Part shown: in pieces, positions 11,970 through 24,049 of the stretch
How the letters are laid out: every line of letters begins with the position of its first letter
Position numbering within the stretch: the first letter of the stretch is position 1
Assembly: GCA_029255685.2 (NCBI GenBank)
Contig: CM055313.2
Coordinates: 53,421,579 to 53,485,578 of the forward strand
DNA from: Silene conica
Lineage: Eukaryota > Streptophyta > Magnoliopsida > Caryophyllales > Caryophyllaceae
Length of the DNA stretch: 64,000 bases
Direction: 5' to 3'
Made by a program: the position numbers and the translations under genes
Notes under the pieces: generated by a model
What the model was told of the DNA's origin: nothing
Databases searched by the model: none
What the model saw: the letters and a program-made list of their open reading frames with translations, nothing else

Positions 11970-14350
11970 CCTCGACAAGTGTGCGTCACCAATTCTCTTG
12001 TCCTATTACAATCTCCCACTCAATGCAAGATGTCTCTCTCTGGTCGTTCTTGCATTTGATCATATCATGAATGGTTTCCTCGATCTGGAGAATAACTGTC
12101 TGACCGGAATCATCTACCATAGATACCTTCCGAGCGTGGCCACGCATTTCCAGTTAATATCTCCTCGAGTGGCCCTGAGATTTGAACAACCCTGACAAGG
12201 GGTGGACAATTTCTATCGCACTACTTCCTTCAACTAGTCACAGTCAGTCATAACCCAAAACAATCCCATTTGACTCCAGTTACGAAAAGTCGTAGAGAAT
12301 GGATCAAAGTTATGCCTAAACTGTACCATCTTGGGAGAGTAGTCTTTAGTCTAAGAATTGACTCACAAGAATACTATAGCAGCTCTCGCCACGACCCGGC
12401 TATAAAATTTCCAGAACTCTATAAGCGGTCACATTGCCCGACAGAGTGTCTCTTACAGTCTGCCTATGTGATCGACTAGTCATCTCATATGACTCTATGG
12501 CACTTGAACTCGCCATCAATCGCCTCACACTCTAGTCGCTTTGAGACGTCACCTCATGTAAGCGGCTAGGGGCTATACTAAGTCAATCCAGTTCACTTAT
12601 GGGGTTCAATATTGTCTCATACAACCCATTTGGATTCTGACAAAGTATCTTTTACTTTGAGTTATTAATAACTCAAATGATGTTGTCATGCAACAATAGT
12701 CAACACTATTACATTGCATTTTGATGCACAATCATCTATTTGTATTAGTGTTTTGCGAATAACCTTTATTCATAATAGCAAAACTTACAACTTTTGGTCT
12801 CCTTTATTCTCATATTATCCCTTATAACATGATTCTATTTGAGTACATTTCTAGAACTCTTTCTAGATTTTGAGTTTCCTTTCCGGAGGAAAGCTCCCAC
12901 TGTTATCTTATAACTTGTGACGTATCAATATACTGGAGGGATAAAAATCTCTCTCTACAGTCACTTATGTACTGAAATCTATATTGTAGTTTATTTATGA
13001 TTTCATCATTTTAATAATTTTCACTCATCTTGGCTATTTGGTAATGGTTTCATTCATCGTTATGAATAATGTAACCAACCATTCTAACTTCAAGTGGGCG
13101 ACCTCTTATTATCCATATAATAAACCTTCCCGTAAGCTCCATCATCTTATGATATAAAGTATTTGATCATCTAGAATTGAAAACCTCTTATTCTTTACAC
13201 CTTAAAGAATCACCCATCCTCTCTAAATGGTAGGCTTAATTCTTTTTATGAAAATCGCTCCCACTAAAATCAATATCTCTCGATATCTTAAATGAACCTT
13301 TCATTTCTCGCATGTTAAACTATTACTCGAATCATTATTACTATCACTATCCCTATAGTGATCTATTTTCCATTCAATCAATTATCACCCTCTTATCATG
13401 TCTTCGTTTCCTCGAGACGAAAATGATAATTACTACATAGGAACCGTTTTCCTACCGATGATTTCATACGGGGTTTCAAGTTTCCTCTCTATGAAACAAT
13501 GAACACAAAGAACCTTTCTCCGAGTGTCCTCCCGTAGTTTCTTCAAATCACTTAGGGCTTTGTTTCCTCCCTATGAAACAATGAACACAAAGAACCTTTC
13601 TTCGAGTGTCCTCCCGTAGTTTCTTCAAATCACTTAGGGTTCTTCTTAAGACTCCCAAGTAAGAATCTTCTCTAAGATCCTTCCTTTATTTTTATCATTG
13701 GTTTGTGAGCGAAATATTTTCTCCCACTCTATCGTTCTAACAATAACTTTTATTCTTTTAAGGATAGCTATTTCGATTAACCAATGTGTCTGAATGTTTG
13801 AAGTTTGATAGGTGTGATGAATACATTCTCATTTTCACTTAAAATGAAAATCTTATAATGAACTGATATAGTCTCATTTTGATTGAATCTATCTCATGGG
13901 GTGTAGTTCTCCGTTTTAATCAACTCTTTGATTATCATATACTTGATCGTATCAATATTAAATTTCTATCATTCATGTTTAAACAAGGCTTGCTATTTAT
14001 TTAAGAAATCAAAACATTGATTAAGAACAAAAGTAGTGACTCGGGTTGAAAACCAAGTCACTAATATCCAAAATTACAACCATTGTTTTAGGATTTTAAT
14101 CCTTGTCTTACAAGAGAATCAAATTGTTCCATAAATAAATGCAAAATATGAAAGAAGACAATATGAAAATTAGAGCCTAGCTCTTCAAGTCTTCGATCAA
14201 TTGGATGCTACCGGAGCCATCCAAGTAAGGAACCTCAAGCTTCCTTCTCCTTGCCCTTATCATTATTCGGGGGTGGCCCCTTAAAACAATTAAAAAGGGT
14301 AAATATCAACACTTTTGTATCACTATACATAAGTTGATAAATGACATGAA
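11970..14350 (-). other. Element B 3' tail, no pol
   Basis: Near-copy of the tail of A, with an 82-bp-period tandem duplication at 13481-13644. The end of the putative gag second exon lies at about 14230-14280. No pol motif in any frame. Confidence 0.7.
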
Positions 14351-15259
14351 TTATACGCGAGAATTATTACCTACGGCGGTAGCTTTCCCATTTTTGAGAT
14401 CACTTAAGTATTTGGGGCAATTTCTCTTCCAATGACCGATCCTCGTGCAATAATGGCACTTGTCTTGCTCTTTTGAAGACGAGGTGGAAGCGCCTTTCGA
14501 AAAGGTCTTTTCTTTGGTCGCTTTGGGCTTGAACGTTTTCTTGCCCTTGCCTTTCGAGGCATTCCTCTTGAAGCTCGTTTTCCCTTTCTTTTCGATGTTT
14601 AGAACATCCTTGGTGGAACTTTCATGAAGTCCCACGTCCCTTTCGGCTTGGACGAGCATCTTATGCAACTCTTCCAACGTGGTCTCTTGGTTTCGCATAT
14701 TGAAATTCACCCGGAATTGAGCATACGCCTTAACCTTATTGAGCGAGTGAAGAACTCGGTCAATAATTAGAGAGTCGGGAACATTAACATTTTGAGCTTT
14801 TAGAGTCTCCGCGAGCTCAACTAGTTTGAGCACATGAGGGCTTATCTTTTGCCCTTCCTTGAAGGTTATGTCAAAGAAGGCGGAAGCCGCCTCATATTGA
14901 ATCACCCTTGGAGTTTGCGAAAACATGGTCGCAAGCTTGGTGTATATTTCATACGATGTGGTCAACTTAATCATACTCCTTTGGAGATCCGGCTCCATGG
15001 AGAAGATGAGCACATTTTTAAGAGCGGAGGACTCTTTCATGTAGGCTTCATAGGCCTCACGAGTTTGGACCGACGAACGAGCGGTCGGAGCGGGAGGAGC
15101 GGCTTCGGATAGGTAATGACTCTTATCGTCACCTTGAGCGGCCAATTGTAATTGCGCATCCCAATCCTTAAAATTGGAACCATGCTTATCGAGTTTGCAA
15201 CGATCCATAAAGGATCGAAGCCATGATACGTTAGTGAGAGGTGGAGCGTTGGTTGCCAT
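14351..15259 (-). CDS. gag: Copia Gag of gag-only element B (302 aa, intact)
   Basis: Same length and layout as the Gag of A, with about ten substitutions (for example QLQLAAQ for QLLLAAQ, SHYL for SRYL, TTLEEL for TSLDEL), all in open frame. Zinc knuckle CHYCTRIGHWKRNC is intact near residue 268. The donor-like AG/GTAATA at the 3' end is kept, but an A-to-G change next to the acceptor would shift the second exon. As in A there is no pol in the element, so replication would need outside enzymes. Confidence 0.9.
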   Translation of the reverse strand: MATNAPPLTNVSWLRSFMDRCKLDKHGSNFKDWDAQLQLAAQGDDKSHYLSEAAPPAPTARSSVQTREAYEAYMKESSALKNVLIFSMEPDLQRSMIKLTTSYEIYTKLATMFSQTPRVIQYEAASAFFDITFKEGQKISPHVLKLVELAETLKAQNVNVPDSLIIDRVLHSLNKVKAYAQFRVNFNMRNQETTLEELHKMLVQAERDVGLHESSTKDVLNIEKKGKTSFKRNASKGKGKKTFKPKATKEKTFSKGASTSSSKEQDKCHYCTRIGHWKRNCPKYLSDLKNGKATAVGNNSRV

Positions 15260-17708
15260 TTGTCGATGTTGAAAATTAAACTACAATAATAAAAGGAAAA
15301 ACAACATCATTTTAAATTCATAATTTAAACTAAAAACTTTAAGTTTAGTTATATATATTTACTTAATGATCTCTTACCCAATTAAGTAAACAATCCCGAG
15401 ACCCAAACCCATACTAATCCGGGCACGGTATAGCCGATTCAACCCGTATCGGTATAATTTGGTGGATTAACTCTTTAATCGGTTCTACTTTTAGAACTCT
15501 CGGTCGACAATTTTCTTAAAATTATCTTTAGCCCGAACTTATTGCAACTACGGTTACGAATACTTTCGTTGAGATCAACCAAATTTCAAGGTGTAATCTT
15601 ATTACCCCACTTACCCAACGTGACAATTTTAGTACCCCGGTGTAGCCGAGCCTACGTCCTTGTGAAGAAGGGATTCATGGGTCCGTACTTTTTGGTAAGG
15701 CTAAGTCTCAATGTTTATATGTAAGAGATCTAGTCAAATTATTATCTATCTCCGTATAAGTGAATTAAGTCGGTGAATTATCGATAAAATAAAAGACTAG
15801 GTCGACTAGGTCGAAACATGCATGATACGATGTATGACGATTTGGCTATGCATGCAAACATATAAAAAGCAAAAAATAAAAGCATAAATAAACCCTAGTA
15901 TGGCCTTTCCTAGAAAAGAAATAATAAAGTACAAATTCGGAAACCAACTCCTTTGGTCCCTTGAACTTCACGCGGCACGCACTTCGAGGTAAACACCGTC
16001 TTGATCGGAACTCCTTTCCGAATGGCACCGTCTTCAAGGAACTCCGGATTTTACAAATATTACAACTTTTCTAGTCTACTTTATACATTATAAAATAGAA
16101 ATAAATTACAATTGGGTGATACGAGATCACAAAATTACAACCGAATCGGTAACCCCTTACATTACGGGAAATACTGATTTAAAGACTAAGGCCATACTAA
16201 GTAAATTACATAATTCCCAAAATTACGTAAAAATAAATCATGACATTCATAATATAAAATATGCAATGCTTATATAAATATGAATTAACATGCAAATCCT
16301 AAGCCAAATCGTCCTATTTAAAACACTTATTTAAATAGTTATCGTAAACCTCGGTTTTTATGGAATTGCGTGTTTTAACGTTTAACAACACTATGCATTA
16401 AATGAAACGGTTTTCATCCTTAAGTTAATCATCCTAACTCGCATAGGATTCAAAATTTAGTCTTACTCAAACTTTGAACATGAATTAACTTAATATATTT
16501 TAATATTGATCGGTATTACTCGGTTTTTCGGGAAAAATAATATAAAATTCAAAAGAGACATTAAAATTTCGAAAATTCAAAATTCAAATTTTGAAAAATC
16601 CAGAATGTTCTTAAAATTTTCAGAAAGTTAAAATATTAGTATTTTATACGGTTTTATTATTATTTCGAAAATAACACGTAAAACGAGCAATTTAAGTCGG
16701 GAAATTCAATAATTAACTTCATAAATGCAAATTAAATACTAATAATAATTTTATACCTTCCAAAACCTTTTTAAGAACACAAGATGGACAGAAAATTAAA
16801 TGGCACATTGCCCCATAGCCGAAATTTTAAAGCATGCCTCCTTTTATTTAATTTTAAATGCTACTTTTAACAAAACAAAATTAAATCAATACAAATCAAA
16901 TCTGAAACTTTTGGCACCCAAGAATATTTTCCAAGATGAACATATCATATATGACTAATATGGGTTACATTTTCGGCCATTTTTAACAACATTTGCAAAT
17001 TTTAACGATTTACGTCATATATCGTACGATTTTAACTTTTAAAATTATTTCACAAGCATAAAATAAGATAAAATTCTCGAAAATTTTATACATGCTGGAA
17101 ATAATATATATGACATCGTGTTAAATTTTTATGGCCAAATTCCAACTTAAACTATTAAAGTCGAAATAATGTCACTAATTACCCGATTTTTACATTAAAA
17201 ATCTATAATATTGCAATATTTGAGATAAATTTCTGGAAAATTCGACATAAATCTTAAATATTGCATGTGACATCCTTATAAATTTTTATAGTCAAATTCA
17301 TAATATAACTATTTTAACCCATTTTTATTCATCTTTTTGCATTTTAACACTTAAAATTCATATCACACGATTTAAGGGTCTATAATTTACGAAAATTTAT
17401 ATTCATATTATAGAAAATACATGTGATATCATACTGAAAAATCTCGGCCAGAAGTTTATTTTAACTATTTTTCCCAAAATTAATCATTTTTAACCATTAA
17501 AACGTATTAAAAACCGAAATAAAAATACCAATGATCAATATTCATGCAAAATATATTCCAAATATTCTAAATCATATTAGAAAACAGTAGGCATCATGCT
17601 AAAATATTTTCGTGCATATCATATATTTAAACGAAAAATATCAAGTTTTATTTTGTTATTCTAATAACTCCGTAAAAACGAAACGGAAAGCATGTAAACA
17701 ACCATTTT
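15260..17708 (-). other. Element B leader (5' UTR)
   Basis: AT-rich, aligned end to end with the leader of A. Includes the conserved block near gag (about 15597-15716) and the hairpin at 15482-15497 with loop CTTT (+ strand). No gene. Confidence 0.7.
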
Positions 17709-17720
17709 GCTCTGATACCA
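17709..17720 (-). other. Element B primer-binding site (initiator tRNA-Met)
   Basis: TGGTATCAGAGC on the minus strand, two bases from the 5' LTR. Confidence 0.92.
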
Positions 17721-17722
17721 AT

Positions 17723-18989
17723 TGTTAGGTTTAACTAGTTGCTCATAAACTAATTTAGTCATACTAACAAAACCTTTTAATTAACTTTTAATTAACATAT
17801 TTATAAACTCGTTTATAAGATCTTATGCATGCTACTAAATGCGGAAATAAGGAGTAAACCGTGTTCTTACACTCGGTCCAAATATTGCAAGGATGATCCT
17901 CCGAGTACCCAATATAGAATACCTCCTCCGGATGCACCAAGACAAGCCCCTAATAAACCGAAACTTTGTATGCTAGACTAGGAATCGGTTTTCTCCTTAA
18001 ACTTATTCTAATCACTCTTATTAGAATAATATTTGAATACTACTCTTAGTATGAATTTTATTATCTTATAATAAGTATTTTAGAGGTAAAATTTCTCTTC
18101 TTGTTTGTGTAGAATTTCGGCTAGAGTAACAAGAAGTAGTCATGAATGAATGACATATATCATATATATATATTAAGCATGCTTCTTTAACATAAGATAA
18201 TCTAATTATCTCAAGCATGCTACATGGGGAAGGGGTTGCCGGTTTTGGGAAGCCTCAAAGGGGAACACCTTCACTTCTCAAGACTCTAGGAAAGCATCTA
18301 GGTTAGTGTTCTCAAGGTGGTCTTTTAATGATTGTGTTTTATACATTAAACCCACACAACCAACCCCACTTAACCGGCCCCTTAATCCTTAAAAAGGATT
18401 TCATTTTACAACTTTGTAAAATGTATAATTTACACAAAGTGTGACATCCTATATGTCATATAATATGTTTTAGTACATTTAAAACATATAAATATTTATC
18501 ATATAAATATTATACACAAATAAATCATATTTATTAATCAATAAGTAATTCGAAATTACTAATGTAAAATGATCATTTATCGTCAATACGATTTACAACC
18601 TTTGTATTAATTTTAACCCAATTCATTCTAATTTCGATATCTTAAAATATCGTTTAAAGTTTAACAATTGACACGTTTCAATTTTAAACATAAATCTTAC
18701 ATTAAGATTTAACCTCTAATTTCTCGATATACGAGTTTAAGGAATATGATCAAATCGTATCACTATACATTTGATCACTTTGTCAATTAAGGGAATTGTC
18801 CTAAAGGTGTGACCTAAAGGGATCAACTGACCATCATCGTCATACGACAGTAATGTCAAACTCTAGCTAGCCAATCATTACTGATTAATGTTGGTCAGTT
18901 GACTAATAATTCGTATCATCCCTTGCGCATTCTTGTTATGAGATTTAATTACGTGATCGCACTTATTGTTGAGGACACATTTCCCAACA
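17723..18989 (-). repeat. Element B 5' LTR
   Basis: 1267 bp, nearly identical to the partner LTR. The second TSD copy CCTAC follows and the Athila RT frame resumes. Confidence 0.95.
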
Positions 18990-18994
18990 CCTAC

Positions 18995-19312
18995 TAGAGT
19001 CCAGAATGGGTGGAGGGTGTGCATAGATTACCGTAGACTGAACACGGTAACTCGGAAAAATCATTTTCCCTACCTTTCATTGACCAAATGTTAGAGAGAC
19101 TTGCTGGGAAAGCATATTACTGCTTTTTGGATGGATATTCAGGTTACTTTCAAATAGCCATTGTTCCTGAAGATCAGGAAAAGACCACTTTTACATGTCC
19201 TTCTGGCACCTTCACGTATCGACGCATGCCATTTGGGTTGTGTAATGCTCCCGCAACATTTCAGCGCTGTATGGTTAGTATTTTCTCTGAGTATGTGGAG
19301 AATTTCAAATAA
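18995..19312 (+). pseudogene. Athila-like reverse transcriptase, palm part, YMDD segment deleted
   Basis: RT resumes after B with WRVCIDYRRLNTVTRKNHFP. A one-base loss near 19066 shifts the frame, then LERLAGKAYYCFLDGYSGYFQI holds the first catalytic Asp, and [22 protein letters not shown] follows. About 30 codons that should carry the F/YMDD catalytic pair are missing: the text passes from FSEYVEN directly to the [11 protein letters not shown] segment that normally follows them, with a second frame change. The RT cannot be active. Confidence 0.88.
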
Positions 19313-21137
19313 CCTTGTACTTAATTCTGAGAAATGCCATTTCATGGTTGAACATGGTATAGTTTTGGGGCATGTTGTGTCGGGTAAGGGGATAGAGGTA
19401 GATAAAGCAAAAATTGATACAATTAAGACTTTACCTTATCCTACCAATGTGCGCGAAGTTCGCTCATTTCTTGGACATGCAGGTTTTTACAGAAGGTTCA
19501 TTAAGGATTTTTCCAAGGTTGCACAACCATTGTGCAAATTGCTGCAAAAGGAGGTTGACTTTGTGTTTGATGAGGATTGCAAGGCGGCATTTGCTCAGCT
19601 GAAAACCCGTCTTACCACTGCTCCAATTATTCAGGCTCCTGACTGGTCTCTTCCGTTTGAGATCATGTATGATGCGAGCGACTATGCTCTTGGAGCAGTC
19701 TTGGGTCAAAAAGATCGAAGAGCTTCTCATGTCATTCATTATGCCTCTATGACCCTTAATGATGCACAACGCAACTACTCTACTACTGAGAAAGAGATGT
19801 TGGCTGTTGTGTTTGCTTTAGAAAAATTTCGTTCTTACTTGCTTGGTACTAAAGTTGTTATTTATACAGATCATGCTGCCCTTCGTCACTTGATGATAAA
19901 GAAGGAAGCCAAGCCTAGGTTAATCCGTTGGATTCTCCTCCTAAGTGAGTTCGACATTGAGGTGAGAGACAAGAAAGGTGCAGAGAACGTGGTTGCAGAC
20001 CACTTGAGTCGGTTGGTAAGGAATGATGACCATGACCAAGGTTTAGAGGTGGTAAAGAGAGTTTTTCCTGATGAAACTTTATTTTCTTTACGCACTCTGG
20101 AACCTTGGTATGCTAATATTGTCAACTATTTGGTCTCTAACAAGTTTCCTACTAGGTTTTCTAAAGCGCAGAATGATAAGATTCGCAGTGACGCGAAATA
20201 CTATGTGTGGGATGACCCATATTTATGGAAGCATTGCTCTGATCAGATTATTAGGCGGTGTGTTTCAGAGAGTGAGATGACTTCTATTCTCACTTTCTGT
20301 CATTCTCATGCATGTGGTGGTCACTTTGGGTCCAAGAGAACAGCAAGGAAGGTGCTCGATTGTGGTTTTTACTGGCCACACCTGTTTCGAGATGCCCATG
20401 GATTTTGTAAGTCGTGTGACAAATGTCAAAGAGTGGGGAACATATCCCAACGCAATGAAATGCCTCAAACCCCCATTATATATTGTGAAATTTTCGATGT
20501 GTGGGGGATTGATTTCATGGGACCGTTCCCTAATTTTTCTGTATTTAGTTACATACTACTTGCTGTCGATTATGTTTCGAAGTGGGTAGAAGCAATACCC
20601 ACTAAAACTGATGATTCTAAAGTGGTTGCAGATTTTATCAAGTCGTTCATCTTTGTTAGGTTTGGATTTCCAAAAGCCATAATCAGTGATCGTGGGACGC
20701 ATTTTTGCAATAGAATAGTTGGTGCTTTACTGAAGAAGTACCATGTCACTCACAAAGTCTCAACTGCATATCACCCACAGACCAATGGGCAAGCCGAGGT
20801 GTCGAATAGGGAGGTGAAATCTATTTTGGAGAAAACGGTAAATCCCAATCGTAAGAATTGGAGTCAACGCTTGGATGATGCGCTATGGGCATACCGTACT
20901 GCTTATAAGACACCTATAGGTATGTCTCCGTACCGGTTAGTGTTTGGAAAGCCGTGTCATTTGCCAGTGGAGCTCGAGCATCGAGCTTATTGGGCGGTGA
21001 AGTGTTTCAATACGAGTTTGGTCGGAGCAGGTGAGAATCGAAAATTAGAGTTACAAGAACTGAAGAGATCCGACATGACTCGTATGAAAATTCGGCTATT
21101 TATAAGGAGAAGACGAGATTATTGCATGACAAGATGA
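19313..21137 (+). pseudogene. Athila-like RT thumb, RNase H and integrase core
   Basis: Long open frame (the ORF of this frame opens at 19161, but coding similarity begins at ~19309). RT connection: [16 protein letters not shown] and [15 protein letters not shown]. RNase [53 protein letters not shown]. Integrase: HHCC zinc finger ([10 protein letters not shown] ... CKSCDKC, about 20300-20425), then a DD35E core with Asp codons at 20511 and 20688 and Glu at 20796. All three catalytic residues are present with the correct 35-residue spacing. A one-base loss near 21061 ends the frame. Confidence 0.9.
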
Positions 21138-21400
21138 TATAAAGAAAGGAGTTCACAGTGGGTCAAAAAGTACTCATTTTTCAATCTCGCTTTAAGCTAT
21201 TTCCCGACAAGTTGAGGTCACGATGGGTTGGACCGTATGTGGTTACGGAAGTGGCATTTCGTGGAGCTATTGAGATACGTAGTTTGGCCACCAACAAAGT
21301 TTTGAAGGTGAACGGTCAACGTTTAAAGCCATACTACGAGGGGTTTCAAGTTGAGACGGTGGAGAGTTTTACCCTCTATGAACCGATTTATGAAGACTAA
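21138..21400 (+). pseudogene. Athila-like integrase C-terminal domain
   Basis: After the frame change and an in-frame TAA near 21138, VGQKVLIFQSRFKLFPDKLRSRWVGPYVV shows the GPY-type DNA-binding C-terminus of Gypsy integrases. There is no chromodomain. The true pol stop is the TAA at 21398-21400. Confidence 0.8.
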
Positions 21401-22040
21401 CTCTCATTCCGAAGTCGAGCGAACGACTTTAAACAAAAGCGCTCACGGGAGGCAACCCGAGTTTTATTTTAATTGTTGTTTTTCATGCTTTTAGTTTTTG
21501 TTTTTTTTTTATGAAATGTTTTCTTTACTAATTTTGTGTTTTTGTCAGGTTGGAAGCTTTTCTCCCGTCTTGGGGTGAACCACAATAAGAAAAAAAAACA
21601 AGCAGAAGCGCGACACAGTCCTTCCCGCGACCCGCACCCCACGCCGCGGCCAGCCCAGTGCCCTGCGCAAAAAAACAACACAAACGAAAAAAAAGAGAAG
21701 CTTGAACAGCAAAATCCGCGACCCGCGCCATTCCCCGCGACCCGCCCATTGTCCTGACGACACACGAAATAATAAAAAAAAAAAACGTACCACCAGCCAA
21801 AACCGCGACCCGCGGGAATCCCAGCGACCCGCCCGCGCATCTTTCTTTTTCTTTTACCTTCATAACACCCTCACATACTCCTTACTATCAACACACTTCC
21901 TTTCAAACACCACCAACTTCCACACTCATTACATCAACCCAAACAACCACCGCCGTGCCGCCGCCCGACACCACCGTGCCGCCGCCCACACCACCACGCC
22001 GCCGCCCCTTTCTCATCTCTTTGAGTCACACTTGGGTTGG
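21401..22040 (+). other. Athila region between pol and the element E site, with CCGCGACCCGC repeats
   Basis: Non-coding as far as I can see. Five copies of a CCGCGACCCGC-like motif lie at about 21624, 21715, 21734, 21803 and 21821 in otherwise A-rich DNA. Then comes a stretch of CCACC/GCCGCC repeats (21945-22010). The copy at 21803-21818 is exactly complementary to 50584-50599 in the 3' LTR. Confidence 0.6.
21446..21459 (+). other. Post-pol hairpin CGGG-AGGCAA-CCCG
   Basis: A perfect 4-bp GC stem about 45 bases after the pol stop, within GCGCTCACGGGAGGCAACCC. From memory, similar GGGAGGCAACCC text follows pol in many Athila-like elements. Its role is unknown to me. Confidence 0.5.
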
Positions 22041-22099
22041 TTGCTCTTGGAATTGACGGTATTACTCTTGGAATTGACGGTATTGCTCTTGGAATTGAC
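22041..22099 (+). repeat. 21-bp tandem repeat, target of element E
   Basis: Nearly three units of TTGCTCTTGGAATTGACGGTA. The third is cut by E at TTGAC and its last bases (GG..) resume at 30854. Confidence 0.9.
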
Positions 22100-22210
22100 T
22101 GTAACATGTTGGGTTTTAAAGTACTCTTATCAGTTTTGGATGTAATGTGGTGTCACATTTAACATGTTTGTTGACTATGGGGTGGTGAACTTCGGGACAA
22201 AGTTCATTTT

Positions 22211-22223
22211 AAGAAGGGAAGAC
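22211..22223 (+). other. Fossil polypurine tract inside the element E LTR
   Basis: AAGAAGGGAAGAC followed by TGTAATACC, 124 bp inside the LTR. It follows ACTTCGGGACAAAGTTCA, the usual Gypsy pre-LTR text. The right LTR has the same at 28461-28472. Confidence 0.6.
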
Positions 22224-23173
22224 TGTAATACCTCGTATTTTATTGTTAAGGTTATTGTTTATTTTGACGTGTTGGTCACCATTTAGCGTTATACTCGATA
22301 ATTTATTTATCGAACAAGTGTTATATGTCTTTATATGTTGTTAAGGGAAGGGTCGAGTATAAGAGTTAGTTAATAGATCATGTTTTGAATAGACGCTCGG
22401 ACCTCGATATGCGTGTAATATCTCGTATTTTCATAGTTCGTATTCGTATTTTGTTATAATAATAATATTATATATATATATATATATATACTCGTTAAGT
22501 GCGATTTTTATAATGTACATCGATGTTTTGATAATTAAGTTATTATCGAAACTCGGGTTGTGACTCGGAATTTATTGTTAAAAGCCTTATATTATGTTAT
22601 CGTACTATATTTATCGCTAGCGTAAGCATATCAACTAAGTTAATAATAATGTTACGTGTTATAATAATTAAGATGAGGGATGGTGTGTGTAAATGGGCCG
22701 AGTAAAACGTTTCACCCGACCCATATGTTTTGCAATCTACTCGTGTATACCTATTACTACAAACCTACTACAAACCCTCACGCTCATGATAAGCCCCCTC
22801 CCTGCCGCCTCATTTTAACTCCCTTTCTACCCTACTTCTAACCCAATCCTTACACAACCTTCACCCCACGTTTCAGCCACCACATCAGAGAGGATAACGG
22901 AACCTTGCACGATGGGTTTAAGACGGTCTAGGGCTTCTCGATTCGAGTCGTAAAACAGGTATGTCAGCCGTGTTGTAGGGTTGTATAGCGTTTTGTATTC
23001 TATCTATGGGTAGTTCGTCCAGTTATCGGTTTATTAATGTGCGTATGTGCTGGTGGTAGTCGGGGTAGGGGTTTAGTGTTAGTCACGGTGGTGCAACGTC
23101 GGAGCGTCGCCGGAAATAGGGGTATTCGTTTTCAGCGTGTATCGGGTGTTAGTTTGAACAGGGGTGTCTGGGG

Positions 23174-23220
23174 GGTGGTACCACCGTTGACTCGGGGAAG
23201 GTCGACACGGTGGTACCACC
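23174..23220 (+). other. Paired GGTGGTACCACC palindromes in element E left LTR
   Basis: Two perfect 12-bp palindromes, at 23174-23185 and 23209-23220, as direct repeats 35 bp apart and both followed by GTTG. Kept in the right LTR at 29417-29428 and 29452-29463. Confidence 0.85.
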
Positions 23221-23497
23221 GTTGCGTAAGATCGACGTAGGGGGTGGTATTGGTGGTAGTTGCAGGTGGGTTACATGGAGGGTGCTGTCGAAGGGGTTGG
23301 TGCAGCGGGTCTCGTCGGCGATTGTCGAAGTGGTTGTCGAGGGCAGGTGGTGGAGCAGGTGGTCGTGGGTTTGGGAACGTGGTTGTCGGTTGTGGTGGCC
23401 GTGTCACACGCGTGGTGATGGGGGCTGTTACCGCGGGTGTTAGCGTGGGTAGGGTTAGTCGGGTTAGTTGGTTACTATATTATTTTTATTAGGATAC

Positions 23498-23528
<31 letters not shown>

Positions 23529-24049
23529 TTATCTTTATTCATATTGTTGTTATTGTTATTTCTCATAGTGGATATTATTATTTATAATAATGTTTTATTA
23601 ATTACATGATTAGTAAATGTTAATAATGGTATCTATGTTAACGTCGCTAATTTGTGAAGGGCGGTAATTGGTTGTTTATGAGTCGGGAAGTTAATGTTGA
23701 GGGAACTACTATTTCGGGAAACTTTCCATTTCGAGAAGCTTTCCACTTGTAGAAGGTTACTAATTATAGTAAGTGTAAGTTGACTTATGGGGGTTTGGGA
23801 AGTTTATTAATTCGTTACGTATACATGTTTAGGTGACGGGTTTCGCGTGGAATATTTCTAGCGAGCTTTGGATTGTCTGCAATTCTGCTATTTGAGGTAG
23901 GGGAATACTGTATACATGATGACGAGTGATATGTTATTATTATGTTAACTATTTATATATTTCATTGGATGATTGGCATTATATTGAGTTGATTGTCTTA
24001 TATACTTCTGTTATATAATATGATGTGAAAATATTGGGTCTTGTGATAC

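Larger units (their letters stand above)
10690..18989 (-). mobile_element. Element B: gag-only Copia retrotransposon (TR-GAG type), complete
   Basis: LTRs of 1267 bp each with about two differences, TSD CCTAC (10685-10689 and 18990-18994). Same plan as A: minus-strand leader, Gag, tail, no pol. Body nearly the same as A, but the LTRs differ clearly, so A and B are sister sublineages that inserted independently and recently in the same Athila copy. Confidence 0.93.

Noticed and set aside
21469..21863. Several overlapping frames in the Athila post-pol region
   Set aside because: Low-complexity A-rich and CCGCGACCCGC repeats. No conserved protein text.
23132..23407. Pro/Arg-rich minus-strand frame in the GC-rich part of the E LTR
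   Set aside because: GC-rich DNA gives long frames on several strands by chance. The same region is open on + in two frames.
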